A DNA stretch of 64,000 nt, taken from positions 1-64,000 of the forward strand of contig DGUI01000018.1 in the NCBI GenBank assembly GCA_002394605.1, in the 5' to 3' direction. A program made the translations under genes and the position numbers. Under the pieces are notes generated by a model that saw only the letters and a list, made by a program, of their open reading frames with translations, was not told the origin of the DNA and did not search any database. Positions 10,501 through 19,776 of this stretch are shown piece after piece (position 1 is the stretch's first letter; the number at the start of each line of letters is the position of its first letter). This stretch comes from Mageeibacillus sp. UBA4314. GTDB taxonomy: Bacteria > Bacillota > Clostridia > Saccharofermentanales > Saccharofermentanaceae.

Positions 10501-13500
10501 ACTAATGTCATTGCAGGTAAGACTGCGTCATCGCTTGTTATTAATTATCATGAGAGCAGCAAAGTGGACGGTACTGAAGCCGCCGGTAAGAATATCGGTG
10601 GATATATTGGCTTTGTAGGTTCTAACGGTACGATCACAATAAATGGCGTTAGTTCCGTTGGAGCAAAAATATACCTGACCGGCAGTCATGAGAGCTGGAA
10701 TGTGTATGGCGGTATCATCGGCAAGATAACGGCGAATACATTCACGGTTAATATTGGTACAGCAAATGATCCAACGAATAAGCTGACCATAGCTCTTGAT
10801 GCGGATGTGTCTGGAATTACCGCGGTAAGCAACAATTCCGACGGCGGCGGCTTGATCGGCCATATCATAAATAAAGATAATGCCGGTACGAATTACAGTC
10901 AGAGGATCGTAAACCTGAATAACGTTGAATTTAATGGCTGTAAGGTAGGAAATGCCGCATCAACTAATGCAGGCGGTTTCTTTGGATATGCATGGCTGAA
11001 CACTACTGCTAATATCAACGGTGTTACGATTTCAGGAGACAGCGCCATAAATAACAATGGGGCGAATTCAAATGTGGGTATTATGTGCTATGAAGCTACT
11101 GGTAAGTGGAATGTAGATTCGCTTACCGTATCCAAGATGTCCATGACAAGTGGCGGTGCGGACTCTCTCGGTTTCCTTGTGAACAAAGCTTATCATAATG
11201 CTAATGACATTACGCAAGGATTGTATCTGAATGTTCTCAAGGCCGGATATAAGCTTACTGATAAGAGTGGCAATACCGGTATTACCTTACCGTCTTCGCT
11301 CGGTATATATGATGAGATAGCAGCTTATTCTGCATCTTCAGCGGAAAAAGTTCTGACAGGCGGAGCAGGCGTTATTTCTATTAACATGAATAGTTCGAGA
11401 TCAGGAACGAACACCAAGATCAACTCCACAGGCACTTACCAGAATCAGTTGACAAGTGCTTCTTCAAGCGCACTTGGGAATACAAAGTACGCTAACAAAT
11501 ATGCGAGATACTATTATAATGTTGATGTTCTCAAAAAGAATAACGATGCAGAGAATATTCTCCTCTGGAGTTTGAACAAATATTCTGCAAGCAATATAAA
11601 AGGTGAATTTGATACGAGCATTTCAAATGACACTCTGACCGGCACGGCAGATATGACAGGGCTGTCTTTTTATCCTCTACCGCTTGCGGACGGAGTGACA
11701 CTCAATGCTCTTACATTGACCTTGGATTATAGTGATATTTATTCCACGGCTGAGAGTGCATTCAATTCATCTTACAATCCAACTGATGGCTACAAGCGTG
11801 ATCCGGGTGCTGCAAATCAGCATTATCTGATGCATTCCGGATTATTCCTGAACTCTTCTGCAGGAACAACTTTAACCATAAACGGAGAATTGTCTCTTAA
11901 CGGCAACTTCCTTGAAGTTGGAAAATACAAAGGCGTGCTGATCAGCGATACAATGAGGGGTAGCATCACTACCGGTTCAAGTGGTTCTATCGTTCTGAAC
12001 GGTATCGTTGCAAAGACAACAGGAAATATTGATTATTCCTCAGGATATGCACTTGTCAACAATATAAAGCGCGCAGATGCTTCTGTTGCGATCCCTAAGG
12101 TTACTCTTTCGAATATCAGCACTGGCACATATTCTACTGGAACACACTTCAAGAGCCTTCTTGGTGCGGCTGAAGGTCCGGGACTTAGTATGACCTTTTC
12201 AGGTATCAAGCTGGACGGCAGAGTAAGCAACACGATAACTAGTCTTGATACTGTCTATAATACTACGCAGTCAATTTTTTCTGAGTCCACTCTTGTAAAC
12301 TCTATCCGTACAGATAATAATGCTCAGTTGATCTATAACTATACCTATCTTGAGGACTGGGGCGGCACACCCTCTTCCCGTAATGTTACTTACGGTTATG
12401 AAGTTAAGTATTCTGTAGAGTATTCAGGCAGAGAAAGCAAATATTCCACATCTTCAGGTGGAATTGATTATAGGTGGTATACGCAGCCTGATTCTGCACC
12501 CACAGGAAGTTCCACGGAGTATGATTTCAGCGGTTTCCGTAAATATGTGTATAACAATAATGCTGATTACACAGGCACGCCAGATAGTGACGGATTCTTC
12601 TATCGTGAACTTCGTGTCAACGTGGAAGAGGAAGGTCTTACTAACGGCTGCGGAACTTACAATGATCCATATATTATTACGACCGGTGAGCAGCTTAGGG
12701 CAGTTGCAGCATTTATAAAAGATAATACTTATGCAACCACTTTGGGTAATGTCAATCTCCCTAAGACTGTACCATCATCATTTACGAGCGGAGACCGCTG
12801 GTGCGCGAGCAAATCAGCACATGGTGAATATACCGCAAATGGTAATTCATTTACTGCTCCTACAGGTGGAGCTTCCTGGGTCAATGATCAGGTTAGAAGC
12901 TGGCTATGCAACGCATACTATAAAATAAACGCTAACACAATAACACTTGACAATCAGTTCGACGGACTTGGTGGTACAACTGCAAATACTGCATGGCGTG
13001 GCGTAATCGTAGGTAACGGAACAAATGCCGGTGAGCCCACGGTCACTATCATTAATCAGAGCAGTAATCCCCTCATTAACGTGTCCAATGGCAGCGTTAT
13101 TAAGGATATTAACATCGTTGTCAAAAATAGCACCGGAATAACTCGTACTCAGACTAATGCAGCATATAACAATGCTTTCTTTAGCTATGATTATACAAGT
13201 TCAAATGTCTGCAAATTCTACGGCGGTGTTATCGGCGAGATCATGGGCGGCGACAATATTATCGACAACAGTTATGTTACTTATAATTACACAGATGGTA
13301 GTGAAACGAAAACCACACAAATTACTCTTTCTGGTAGTCAGGGCACTATTGTACCTGTTGGTGGCTATGTTGGCGTTGTTGTATTCGGCGGACTTATCTT
13401 CAAGAATATTGATGCCAGTAAGACAACCCTTGCACAGACAGGCTTGAAAGTTATTTATAGTAATGGTTCAACGACTACTACAGGCGGTGTGAATCTTGCC

Positions 13501-16500
13501 AACAGTAATCAAGAATCGTGGGCGACTATCTATGTCAATCCTCTGGTTGGACGTGTTATCAATGGTTATGCGGTTAACGAGACGGGCGGTAATGCCAAGG
13601 ATGCCAGCGGCGCATCAGTAAAACAGTTATCGACCTCCGAAGACGGAAAATATCACGATGATGATAAAAATACGAGATCAGGGGCTGTTGCACACACGCT
13701 TAAAAATGGTACAAAGCATTATTCTATCGCGGATTTGAATCCGGATCTTATGAAGCTTGATGTAACAAAGGTTGCTTCAAGTAGTGAGGATGGAAATATA
13801 GACGTTCCAAATGCGCAGGCACTATTCGTGCTTTCCTTAATTACGCAGTCCTGTGCAGGTACAGCACAGAGTGCAACTGGAGATTATAAGACATCACTGT
13901 CTTATGGAACTTATTCTACGAAAGAATATGGAGAATCTTCAAACACACCTCATGTTTATGGCATGAATCATATTGCGGATTATTCTCATGTTGGTTCTGC
14001 AACGTTAGCATCTGATTCCGATTACTTGCTGGCGAAAAAAGATACTGCTGGCAATACTGCCAATACAAACTATGCAATTCCATATATAATCTATCACTAC
14101 ACTAAAGATACTAATGGTAATAAGACGGGTAATTTCAATGCACGCTGTGTTACCAGCACATCGGGTTATTATGATATCAATCTGACGGGCAAGACCGCTT
14201 ATGGTACTGTAACGCCAAGCGAGATTGAGGGCGAACCGGATACAGTTACTCCACTTGATGAGTATACTTATCAGTTGCCTGATAGTTTCAGAGGACTTGG
14301 TAGTGTTGGTAATTATGATTACAATACTAAAAATGATGCATATAAAAATCCGTTTAGTATAAAACTTGATTCATTTTCTGGTGATGGTTGTATCATTGAT
14401 GAAGACATATATATTAATAAATATAAGACTGATAACTATTTTGATAATCTGCACAAAGGTGCTAATCAGGTCTTTAGTGGTGACAGTTCAGGATTTAAGG
14501 GAAATGGTTCTGGTGGTCAAGGATTAACCGATAATCATGGTATAGGATTGTTTGATAGCGTAATAATGAAAAATGCTGATTCTTCAATAGGCGATTTTAC
14601 ATTAAGCGGTTCTGTAAATACCGAAATATTTAACAATAGTTATGCTAAAACAAGTCAGGAGTGGATAGGGGTTGCAAATCTATATAATGATACTACACGA
14701 TCCTTGTGGCTTAGTGTAGGCGGTGTGTGTGGTTGGAGCACAAATGGAAGATATGTCAATTTTACAAGTATTGATCTAAATAATCTGACAGTTAATGGGG
14801 CAGATTTTATCGGGGGGTTGCTTGGTTTTTCAGGAATTGGCGACACAACAATAAGAGTTAAAATCAAACAGTGTTCGGCAAATGATATATCTGTAAAGAT
14901 GACTTCGGCACATCAGGTTGGTGATTATCGTCAGTCAAGAAACGGTATCGGTGCCTTTGTTGGTAAAGTTCAAGAAGGTGCAGTAGTTATCTATGGCACG
15001 GAAGCGCTTGACAATAATAACGACCTTTCAAAATTCACCGAAGTAAGGATAAAGTCATTTGGTTTTGCTGATGAAACTTTACAGTATTTTACTTCAACCG
15101 GTGGATTAGTTGGGTTTGCAGGACATTGCTGTCAGGCATATGATATGAAGGTTACATCAAGTAGCAATACTGTTACAATCGGTAATGAATTAGTACGCTA
15201 TTCCGGTGGAATTGTCGGAGGTATGCAGTCTTATAATAATAACGTTAATGAAAAGACGTGTATAGCTTATTTTAAAAATTGCATAGTGGAAAACCTTAAT
15301 GTTGCCGGAGAGTATGCAGGTGGATTCTACGGAGGAAAATGGGACAGCGCTTGGACTCCATATTCTATAACATTTGATAATTGTAAAGTCATTGGAAAAT
15401 CCGAAAATGATAAGAACTCTATTTCGTCATCATATATTCCGTGGAATAGGAAAATTGGTAGTACTACTTATTCAAATGAGTTGCCATGTGCAGGAGGTCT
15501 TATAGGTCGTGGTCTCGTAAAGACAAGCGCAGATGAAAATCAGAGTAATATTTTGATTCGGAATTGCATTGTTTCTAATTACGAAATAACAGCAGCTGGT
15601 GAATCTACCGGAGTTTCACAAAAGGGATGTGCAGGTGGTTTTGTAGGTTGTTGTAGCTCAAATGCTGATAAATCAACCATTACTTGTTATATCCATGATA
15701 GTGCTGTTGAAAACTGTATAATAGGTGCGACTGGCAGTTATTCATATGGTGGTGGTGCAATCGGTTGGGTTAATCCGAATCAAAAAGACTTAACCAAAGT
15801 AAATAAAATGCTTGGATATAATATCAAGCTTGATAATGTTACTTCAAACAATAATAGCAATATGGGTGCATGGGTTGGTTTTTTGAATAGCAATGATACA
15901 ACAACCTCTATCCAATTCGCAGGCATCGGGGTTTATGGAAACGGATTTGCAAAAAACGTTGGAAATGGAAGAACTCTTGGTACCGCCTCTTTCGTTTTCG
16001 CTGACTACACGGGAACTTGTAATGGATCGGTCACAACTGGCACGGCAGAAGCGGGTGAAGAAAGTTCTGAATCTTATAGTATTGATTCATCCACCAAAAC
16101 CATCACCAGAACAATTGTAACCATTTCCAGTGCTTCTAAGACCACGAGAACTCTGATTTATAACTACACGACTGTGCCTACGGAATCCGCAACTACGGAA
16201 ACGAACGGCTGGTCTATTGATGAGACGAATGGAAAAATAACCAAAATAGAAAATGGTACGAAGTATGTATATACAATAGCGGTATCAGGGCTTAATAAGG
16301 GTACAACCGTTGCTATGCCAAAGTATCCTTTTGTCAATATCAATCCGCAGTCGAAGCTTGGTTCATCAGAGATTATTTCTGGAGACGGTGCTGTGCTAAA
16401 TAGCAACACTACTGGGGCTTATGCGGGAAAGACCAGTGCGAAGACTATGGCAGCCTATATCTATTCTGAGAAGGATACTACAGGAACTGCCAAGCAATAT

Positions 16501-19095
16501 TACAGTACATTCGATGATGATGTTATAAGCAGCAATAACACGATTGATTACTATATGAAGCGTACTACGACCGATGACGGCGACCGTATCTCTACATTCG
16601 CGACAGAGCAGGGAATCAATCTACCGGCGACGGTTGCTGATTTTGCATGTATCGTTATCGCTAACACTGATGATGTTGAGACGACGAATCTGATCAACCG
16701 CTATATCCAGCTTGTGACCAATACACCGAATTCTGGTAATACAGCTAACTTTGCAGCTGATAACGAGTATTATAAACTGAATATCTTGGCCTGCGAATAT
16801 AATCCTTCGACGGAGAGCTTTACGCTGACTGGTGACGCCCCGGGTCTTGACTGGGATGAGACAAATGACAAATTTAGTTTGGATATCAATAATGCTGACT
16901 CTCTTAAATCAAACAGATTCACTCTGCTTGACGTTCAGTTCCTGGATCCTTTTGGTAAGGATAAAATAGCTTACCATCTCTATGTACCGGTCTATACGGT
17001 TCGTGAGATGCCGGTAAATTTCTACTCATCTGCTATGACAGGTGCCCATTCAGTGGTATATACAGCAAGTGGTACGACAAATCCCTATGAAGCTCTTATG
17101 TCGGCAACTTGTAATCATGCCGATACGATGGACAACTGGATGACGCATTATATCCGTTATGAATATCAGGCAAAGGATATCAATGCTCTGCTTGATTCGG
17201 GAAATCTTGCATGGGGTTATCAGAAGTCGGTAAAGTTTGATACATTCACGATTGGTAACGATGATACACGACTTCCGGATGGAACCTATATGGTCCTGGT
17301 TGACCCAAACGGAAATTACGATAATGTTTATTATGCAGAAGCAGGAGATATGACATCTTATAATATAACAGGCAGCGCCGGTACAAAGACTTGCTGGCAA
17401 GTGGATCTTGCGAATTTCACGGGGGCTGACGGAACTACTGCATTCACTGCACCTTCCTTTAACAGAATGCTTGCGAAGAGTATTATTGCGACGCCATCGA
17501 CCGGCAACACCGGAAAGTATGATGTAATAGCAGAGAGTGCCATTACTGCAAACGATACGATCGTATATCTGACTGCTTCAGATGGCACTAAGACCTATTA
17601 CAAATACAATACAGAAGGCAACGGAACTTATAATCTTTCAGTTGATGAAGGAACAGCTGCAAACCCGGCGACCTACTGTGAAGATTATTATATTAGTATT
17701 TATGTACCGCATGATGATCTGAACAAATTGTATCATTACTCTGTAGGAACGGCTGCCAGCCTTTCTTCATCAAATGTTGACTATTATGATTATGAAGATA
17801 CATTGATTACTTCAGGCGATACTCCGAGCGAACGTTCTGCCGGTGTCACGAAGCAGAATGACTGTACAATACTGATCGCTGACCTGTTCACACAGACAGT
17901 TAGCAGCATGACGGTGACGCCCAATAATGAGCAGATCACTGCAAACAATAAGGAGATTAAGGTAGATATTTCTACAACTGTTACACCAAAGAACAATAAT
18001 GGTATTGTCTATCTTGACGGCATGAGTGATATCTATCATTCCTTCTATATCACCCTCGGGCGTCATGACGCAACCGGAACACACTATGATATTCAAGGAC
18101 TTGGTGATGCAGGTACTGTTGATGATTATGTAACTGCAACGTACAAAATTGATAATGGATCTTCCCGTGATTGTGCAAACATCGAGATGAGTGCCTCGGG
18201 CAATTACCTGAATATCCAGACAACATCGAAAACGGATTCGTCTTCACTGATCAGCAAACTTCGCAATCAGGGATCTTTTGTAATCTCGTCTACGATCGTG
18301 ATGGATTTCGATGAGGAAGAACTTGAGAACGAATTCCCTGAGAGGGATTCCGGCTCGAACTATGGTGTTAATGTAGAAGCAGCATCTAAACTAGCTTATA
18401 ATACTGACGCACTTGCCTATAGCAGCATATCGGAAAGTTTCACGCCGGATAGCAAGTATTATTACCGTGAATCTGTTCTGTCAGCGACACTGCGTTATAC
18501 ATCCAAAGCTGATGATTGGGACAATGAGGAAGATAAGATAGGTTATGACAGTGGTAACAGATCTACGCTTGGTGTAAACGGCAGATCAGCAATCGAATCT
18601 GAAGTAACGGAAATGCGCGTTAATTCCCAGGCCTATTACAATGTTCAGTCGCTTGCCGATGCTGCAAATGCAAGGTGGCTGAAACTTACATTTGCACTGA
18701 ATAAAAAGACAGATTCAAATTCCGGAATCAGCTATCAATCGATAAGCTCTATGCAAAACTATCTGACGGGTAGCATTTCCTTTAAACTTGGTGCAGATGG
18801 CACTCCGGTAACAGCTACGGCGACAGGATCGTCAGTAACTGTGTGGCTGGATGTTACAGGTTATGATCTGGCTGCAAATGGTAATATCTATGATATCTAT
18901 ATCAGCTTCAACGCGAAGACCGGTACAGGCTTTGCCAATTACGCCAACTACAAGGTTGATCTTGCCGCTGAGCTATTCAAGGATAACGCTCACCAGCAAA
19001 ATGTTGAGAATAGCTCTGCAAGCGACTATCTGATCTACACCAATGCCAAGATCAACCCGAATATCCTGAAATCCATACAGGATGCCGGAGGGTAA
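7525..19095 (+). CDS. Giant repetitive beta-helix-type surface protein
   Basis: About 3,856 aa. GTG at 7525 is preferred because GAGG lies 9 nt upstream; TTG at 7519 is possible. A basic N-terminus and a hydrophobic segment (about residues 29-47) form a long signal peptide. Blocks such as GGLVG, GGLFGVL, GGVFGIVGG and GGLVGAT recur with irregular spacing, each with beta strands between, like GLUG-type or pectate-lyase-type right-handed beta-helix adhesins. Residues about 411-558 are an almost pure Ser/Glu/Lys/Asp linker. The C-terminal thousand residues look like several sandwich domains. No LPxTG motif or C-terminal membrane anchor is present (it ends KSIQDAGG), so the attachment is unknown. 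Likely exported with the upstream SipW substrates. The stretch about 13.9-16.1 kb is visibly more AT-rich than the rest. Confidence 0.75.
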   Translation: MKRIDKYTADNSPNRNGRGKRFNKRKTGCKVISAMLATMLFMNSVAFDGLEELFSIPELPSLSDLLPDWASGRNAVKAADEYEDKWSGDHSPALTTAEDVVAYSWLYQNNATFAADHCADIITIAFTSSAADANKLGTDFQGIGTSDNPFEGTVKLGSSGSYSIQTHRAFFSYISDKAQLTDANGALVYMNLIRLSSVGDDSSAPLFADHVIHDNSVSTAANWKVEISGSNKTFSGAVGEVGDGALVNLDFKNTANPNVVANAAYSASDPSALTDAGLFAGSIGAGAQYTVIYDGSFDKKITSANGNAGTFVGTMESGSSLTVVTSCTSTSSTVEASGSDDGKGYAGGLVGKADSTTEIHLKTSVSAADSLLSSLTVGGTVTATSGAGGLYGYYKIVVASSGNASSGNTRALPTDKPEAEEETSPKDTKKKTEDTSETESSNKDDSSKDASEKENSEAEESSPTDSSESSEKSEDSTVESVKEDKTDSTEPEKDNKDSDSKPKKDSSDDKPSTKDSSESVPEDKESSEEKEEKTEEDVLEVAANLNEKKSGRSRVLKAAPKSRSATFTIDLKDYTVTATSYAKYCGGLFGVLEAERDVKITNTGSSAKTYTSGTGSDYETTGYYGGVAGRFESSALANTTTLESLEVSPTASTKFKAFGGVFGIVGGATYVKADDVSVTATGTAQRSGSPAFFGGLVGATSSTKGVFIDLGDFTLDTGSESFKGGGVVGHFYKGVLRFSGTTDMSDAKCASGDHCGQLIGDNDNVLVYALGTGSNGTAYESGWTFKRSNSSKADDLGTWGEVVRISDVETDILTYNDTAHTVTLKAPVTSMGTPTDFTKTALNIQLNQGEDYDCLLFANKTNKRSVLLGSSLTISANISLVGTGITGLMRDGGDVSELGTFTGTLDGTNGSDVFKITLATGEVYGRDSSGNAVTASTEGAGQIYRHQHTGLFSVLGGTVSNLEIAGTITVRNLVDGMNIGSVASRNNGSVTLTNVIAGKTASSLVINYHESSKVDGTEAAGKNIGGYIGFVGSNGTITINGVSSVGAKIYLTGSHESWNVYGGIIGKITANTFTVNIGTANDPTNKLTIALDADVSGITAVSNNSDGGGLIGHIINKDNAGTNYSQRIVNLNNVEFNGCKVGNAASTNAGGFFGYAWLNTTANINGVTISGDSAINNNGANSNVGIMCYEATGKWNVDSLTVSKMSMTSGGADSLGFLVNKAYHNANDITQGLYLNVLKAGYKLTDKSGNTGITLPSSLGIYDEIAAYSASSAEKVLTGGAGVISINMNSSRSGTNTKINSTGTYQNQLTSASSSALGNTKYANKYARYYYNVDVLKKNNDAENILLWSLNKYSASNIKGEFDTSISNDTLTGTADMTGLSFYPLPLADGVTLNALTLTLDYSDIYSTAESAFNSSYNPTDGYKRDPGAANQHYLMHSGLFLNSSAGTTLTINGELSLNGNFLEVGKYKGVLISDTMRGSITTGSSGSIVLNGIVAKTTGNIDYSSGYALVNNIKRADASVAIPKVTLSNISTGTYSTGTHFKSLLGAAEGPGLSMTFSGIKLDGRVSNTITSLDTVYNTTQSIFSESTLVNSIRTDNNAQLIYNYTYLEDWGGTPSSRNVTYGYEVKYSVEYSGRESKYSTSSGGIDYRWYTQPDSAPTGSSTEYDFSGFRKYVYNNNADYTGTPDSDGFFYRELRVNVEEEGLTNGCGTYNDPYIITTGEQLRAVAAFIKDNTYATTLGNVNLPKTVPSSFTSGDRWCASKSAHGEYTANGNSFTAPTGGASWVNDQVRSWLCNAYYKINANTITLDNQFDGLGGTTANTAWRGVIVGNGTNAGEPTVTIINQSSNPLINVSNGSVIKDINIVVKNSTGITRTQTNAAYNNAFFSYDYTSSNVCKFYGGVIGEIMGGDNIIDNSYVTYNYTDGSETKTTQITLSGSQGTIVPVGGYVGVVVFGGLIFKNIDASKTTLAQTGLKVIYSNGSTTTTGGVNLANSNQESWATIYVNPLVGRVINGYAVNETGGNAKDASGASVKQLSTSEDGKYHDDDKNTRSGAVAHTLKNGTKHYSIADLNPDLMKLDVTKVASSSEDGNIDVPNAQALFVLSLITQSCAGTAQSATGDYKTSLSYGTYSTKEYGESSNTPHVYGMNHIADYSHVGSATLASDSDYLLAKKDTAGNTANTNYAIPYIIYHYTKDTNGNKTGNFNARCVTSTSGYYDINLTGKTAYGTVTPSEIEGEPDTVTPLDEYTYQLPDSFRGLGSVGNYDYNTKNDAYKNPFSIKLDSFSGDGCIIDEDIYINKYKTDNYFDNLHKGANQVFSGDSSGFKGNGSGGQGLTDNHGIGLFDSVIMKNADSSIGDFTLSGSVNTEIFNNSYAKTSQEWIGVANLYNDTTRSLWLSVGGVCGWSTNGRYVNFTSIDLNNLTVNGADFIGGLLGFSGIGDTTIRVKIKQCSANDISVKMTSAHQVGDYRQSRNGIGAFVGKVQEGAVVIYGTEALDNNNDLSKFTEVRIKSFGFADETLQYFTSTGGLVGFAGHCCQAYDMKVTSSSNTVTIGNELVRYSGGIVGGMQSYNNNVNEKTCIAYFKNCIVENLNVAGEYAGGFYGGKWDSAWTPYSITFDNCKVIGKSENDKNSISSSYIPWNRKIGSTTYSNELPCAGGLIGRGLVKTSADENQSNILIRNCIVSNYEITAAGESTGVSQKGCAGGFVGCCSSNADKSTITCYIHDSAVENCIIGATGSYSYGGGAIGWVNPNQKDLTKVNKMLGYNIKLDNVTSNNNSNMGAWVGFLNSNDTTTSIQFAGIGVYGNGFAKNVGNGRTLGTASFVFADYTGTCNGSVTTGTAEAGEESSESYSIDSSTKTITRTIVTISSASKTTRTLIYNYTTVPTESATTETNGWSIDETNGKITKIENGTKYVYTIAVSGLNKGTTVAMPKYPFVNINPQSKLGSSEIISGDGAVLNSNTTGAYAGKTSAKTMAAYIYSEKDTTGTAKQYYSTFDDDVISSNNTIDYYMKRTTTDDGDRISTFATEQGINLPATVADFACIVIANTDDVETTNLINRYIQLVTNTPNSGNTANFAADNEYYKLNILACEYNPSTESFTLTGDAPGLDWDETNDKFSLDINNADSLKSNRFTLLDVQFLDPFGKDKIAYHLYVPVYTVREMPVNFYSSAMTGAHSVVYTASGTTNPYEALMSATCNHADTMDNWMTHYIRYEYQAKDINALLDSGNLAWGYQKSVKFDTFTIGNDDTRLPDGTYMVLVDPNGNYDNVYYAEAGDMTSYNITGSAGTKTCWQVDLANFTGADGTTAFTAPSFNRMLAKSIIATPSTGNTGKYDVIAESAITANDTIVYLTASDGTKTYYKYNTEGNGTYNLSVDEGTAANPATYCEDYYISIYVPHDDLNKLYHYSVGTAASLSSSNVDYYDYEDTLITSGDTPSERSAGVTKQNDCTILIADLFTQTVSSMTVTPNNEQITANNKEIKVDISTTVTPKNNNGIVYLDGMSDIYHSFYITLGRHDATGTHYDIQGLGDAGTVDDYVTATYKIDNGSSRDCANIEMSASGNYLNIQTTSKTDSSSLISKLRNQGSFVISSTIVMDFDEEELENEFPERDSGSNYGVNVEAASKLAYNTDALAYSSISESFTPDSKYYYRESVLSATLRYTSKADDWDNEEDKIGYDSGNRSTLGVNGRSAIESEVTEMRVNSQAYYNVQSLADAANARWLKLTFALNKKTDSNSGISYQSISSMQNYLTGSISFKLGADGTPVTATATGSSVTVWLDVTGYDLAANGNIYDIYISFNAKTGTGFANYANYKVDLAAELFKDNAHQQNVENSSASDYLIYTNAKINPNILKSIQDAGG

Positions 19096-19122
19096 GGATA
19101 GCGGCTATAGAATTAGCACTCA

Positions 19123-19157
19123 AAATGGGGTGAAGCCTAAAATAGCTTCATCCCATT
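19123..19157 (+). terminator. Hairpin terminator after the giant surface gene
   Basis: Two 14-nt arms (AAATGGGGTGAAGC and GCTTCATCCCATTT, one G-T pair) with a 7-nt loop lie 28 bp after the stop. The tail is only moderately T-rich, so it may act in both directions or be weak. Confidence 0.6.
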
Positions 19158-19176
19158 TCATCTTCCTAAAAACCTA

Positions 19177-19205
19177 TTGACAAGGTAGGTATTACAGAGT
19201 ATTAT
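19177..19205 (+). promoter_or_regulatory. Sigma-70-type promoter of the ECF/kinase pair
   Basis: TTGACA and TATTAT separated by exactly 17 bp, 34 bp before the ATG of the S-component gene. An AAGGAGAG ribosome binding site follows. Confidence 0.75.
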
Positions 19206-19238
19206 TCTCTTCAAATGATCAAGGAGAGTTGACATATC

Positions 19239-19760
19239 ATGACGGATACAAGGAACAGAACAAGGAAGATCGCCCTGTCAGGCATACTGACGTCGCTGGT
19301 ATTTGTCGTTACATACCTGATCAAGATCCCGATACCCTCCACGGAAGGGTACGTTAATCCGGGTGATGCGGTCATCCTCATCAGCGCTTTCATTCTCGGT
19401 CCGTATGCGGCTATTCCCGCCGCTATCGGTTCTGCTCTGTCTGACCTTCTTGCCGGATATGCAGTCTATATCCTTCCCACATTCATCATAAAAGGGGCGA
19501 TGGGCCTCGTTGCCGGCCTCATATTGAAGCATTCCGTAGGCGAAAACGTGTCGTTTGGAAGACGTCTTGTTGCTTTTACCGCGGCTGAGCTTATAATGGT
19601 GGGTGGGTATTTTGCTTTCGAGTCGATGCCTTTCATGTATGGCGTTGCAGCCGCTCTCGTGTCAGTGCCTTTCAATCTGATACAGGGGCTTGCAGGAATG
19701 GTAATGGCATTCCCGCTGAGCTATGTGAAAGTGATCGGCACCAGAAAGCAGTACAGCTGA
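19239..19760 (+). CDS. ECF transporter S component (vitamin B6-type candidate)
   Basis: A 173-aa integral membrane protein with about five to six helices. The N-terminus RKIALSGILTSLVFVVTYLIKIPIP followed by GYVNPGDAVILISAFILGPYAAIPAAIGSALSDL is the typical opening of the small ECF S-components of the DUF1393/riboflavin-like group, which bind a vitamin and dock on a shared EcfAA'T energy module encoded elsewhere. The next gene, 16 bp downstream, is a pyridoxal kinase-like enzyme, so a B6 vitamer is the likeliest substrate (compare the predicted PdxU-type transporters). The substrate is inferred from context only. Confidence 0.75.
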   Translation: MTDTRNRTRKIALSGILTSLVFVVTYLIKIPIPSTEGYVNPGDAVILISAFILGPYAAIPAAIGSALSDLLAGYAVYILPTFIIKGAMGLVAGLILKHSVGENVSFGRRLVAFTAAELIMVGGYFAFESMPFMYGVAAALVSVPFNLIQGLAGMVMAFPLSYVKVIGTRKQYS

Positions 19761-19776
19761 TACCCGCGGGGGAATA

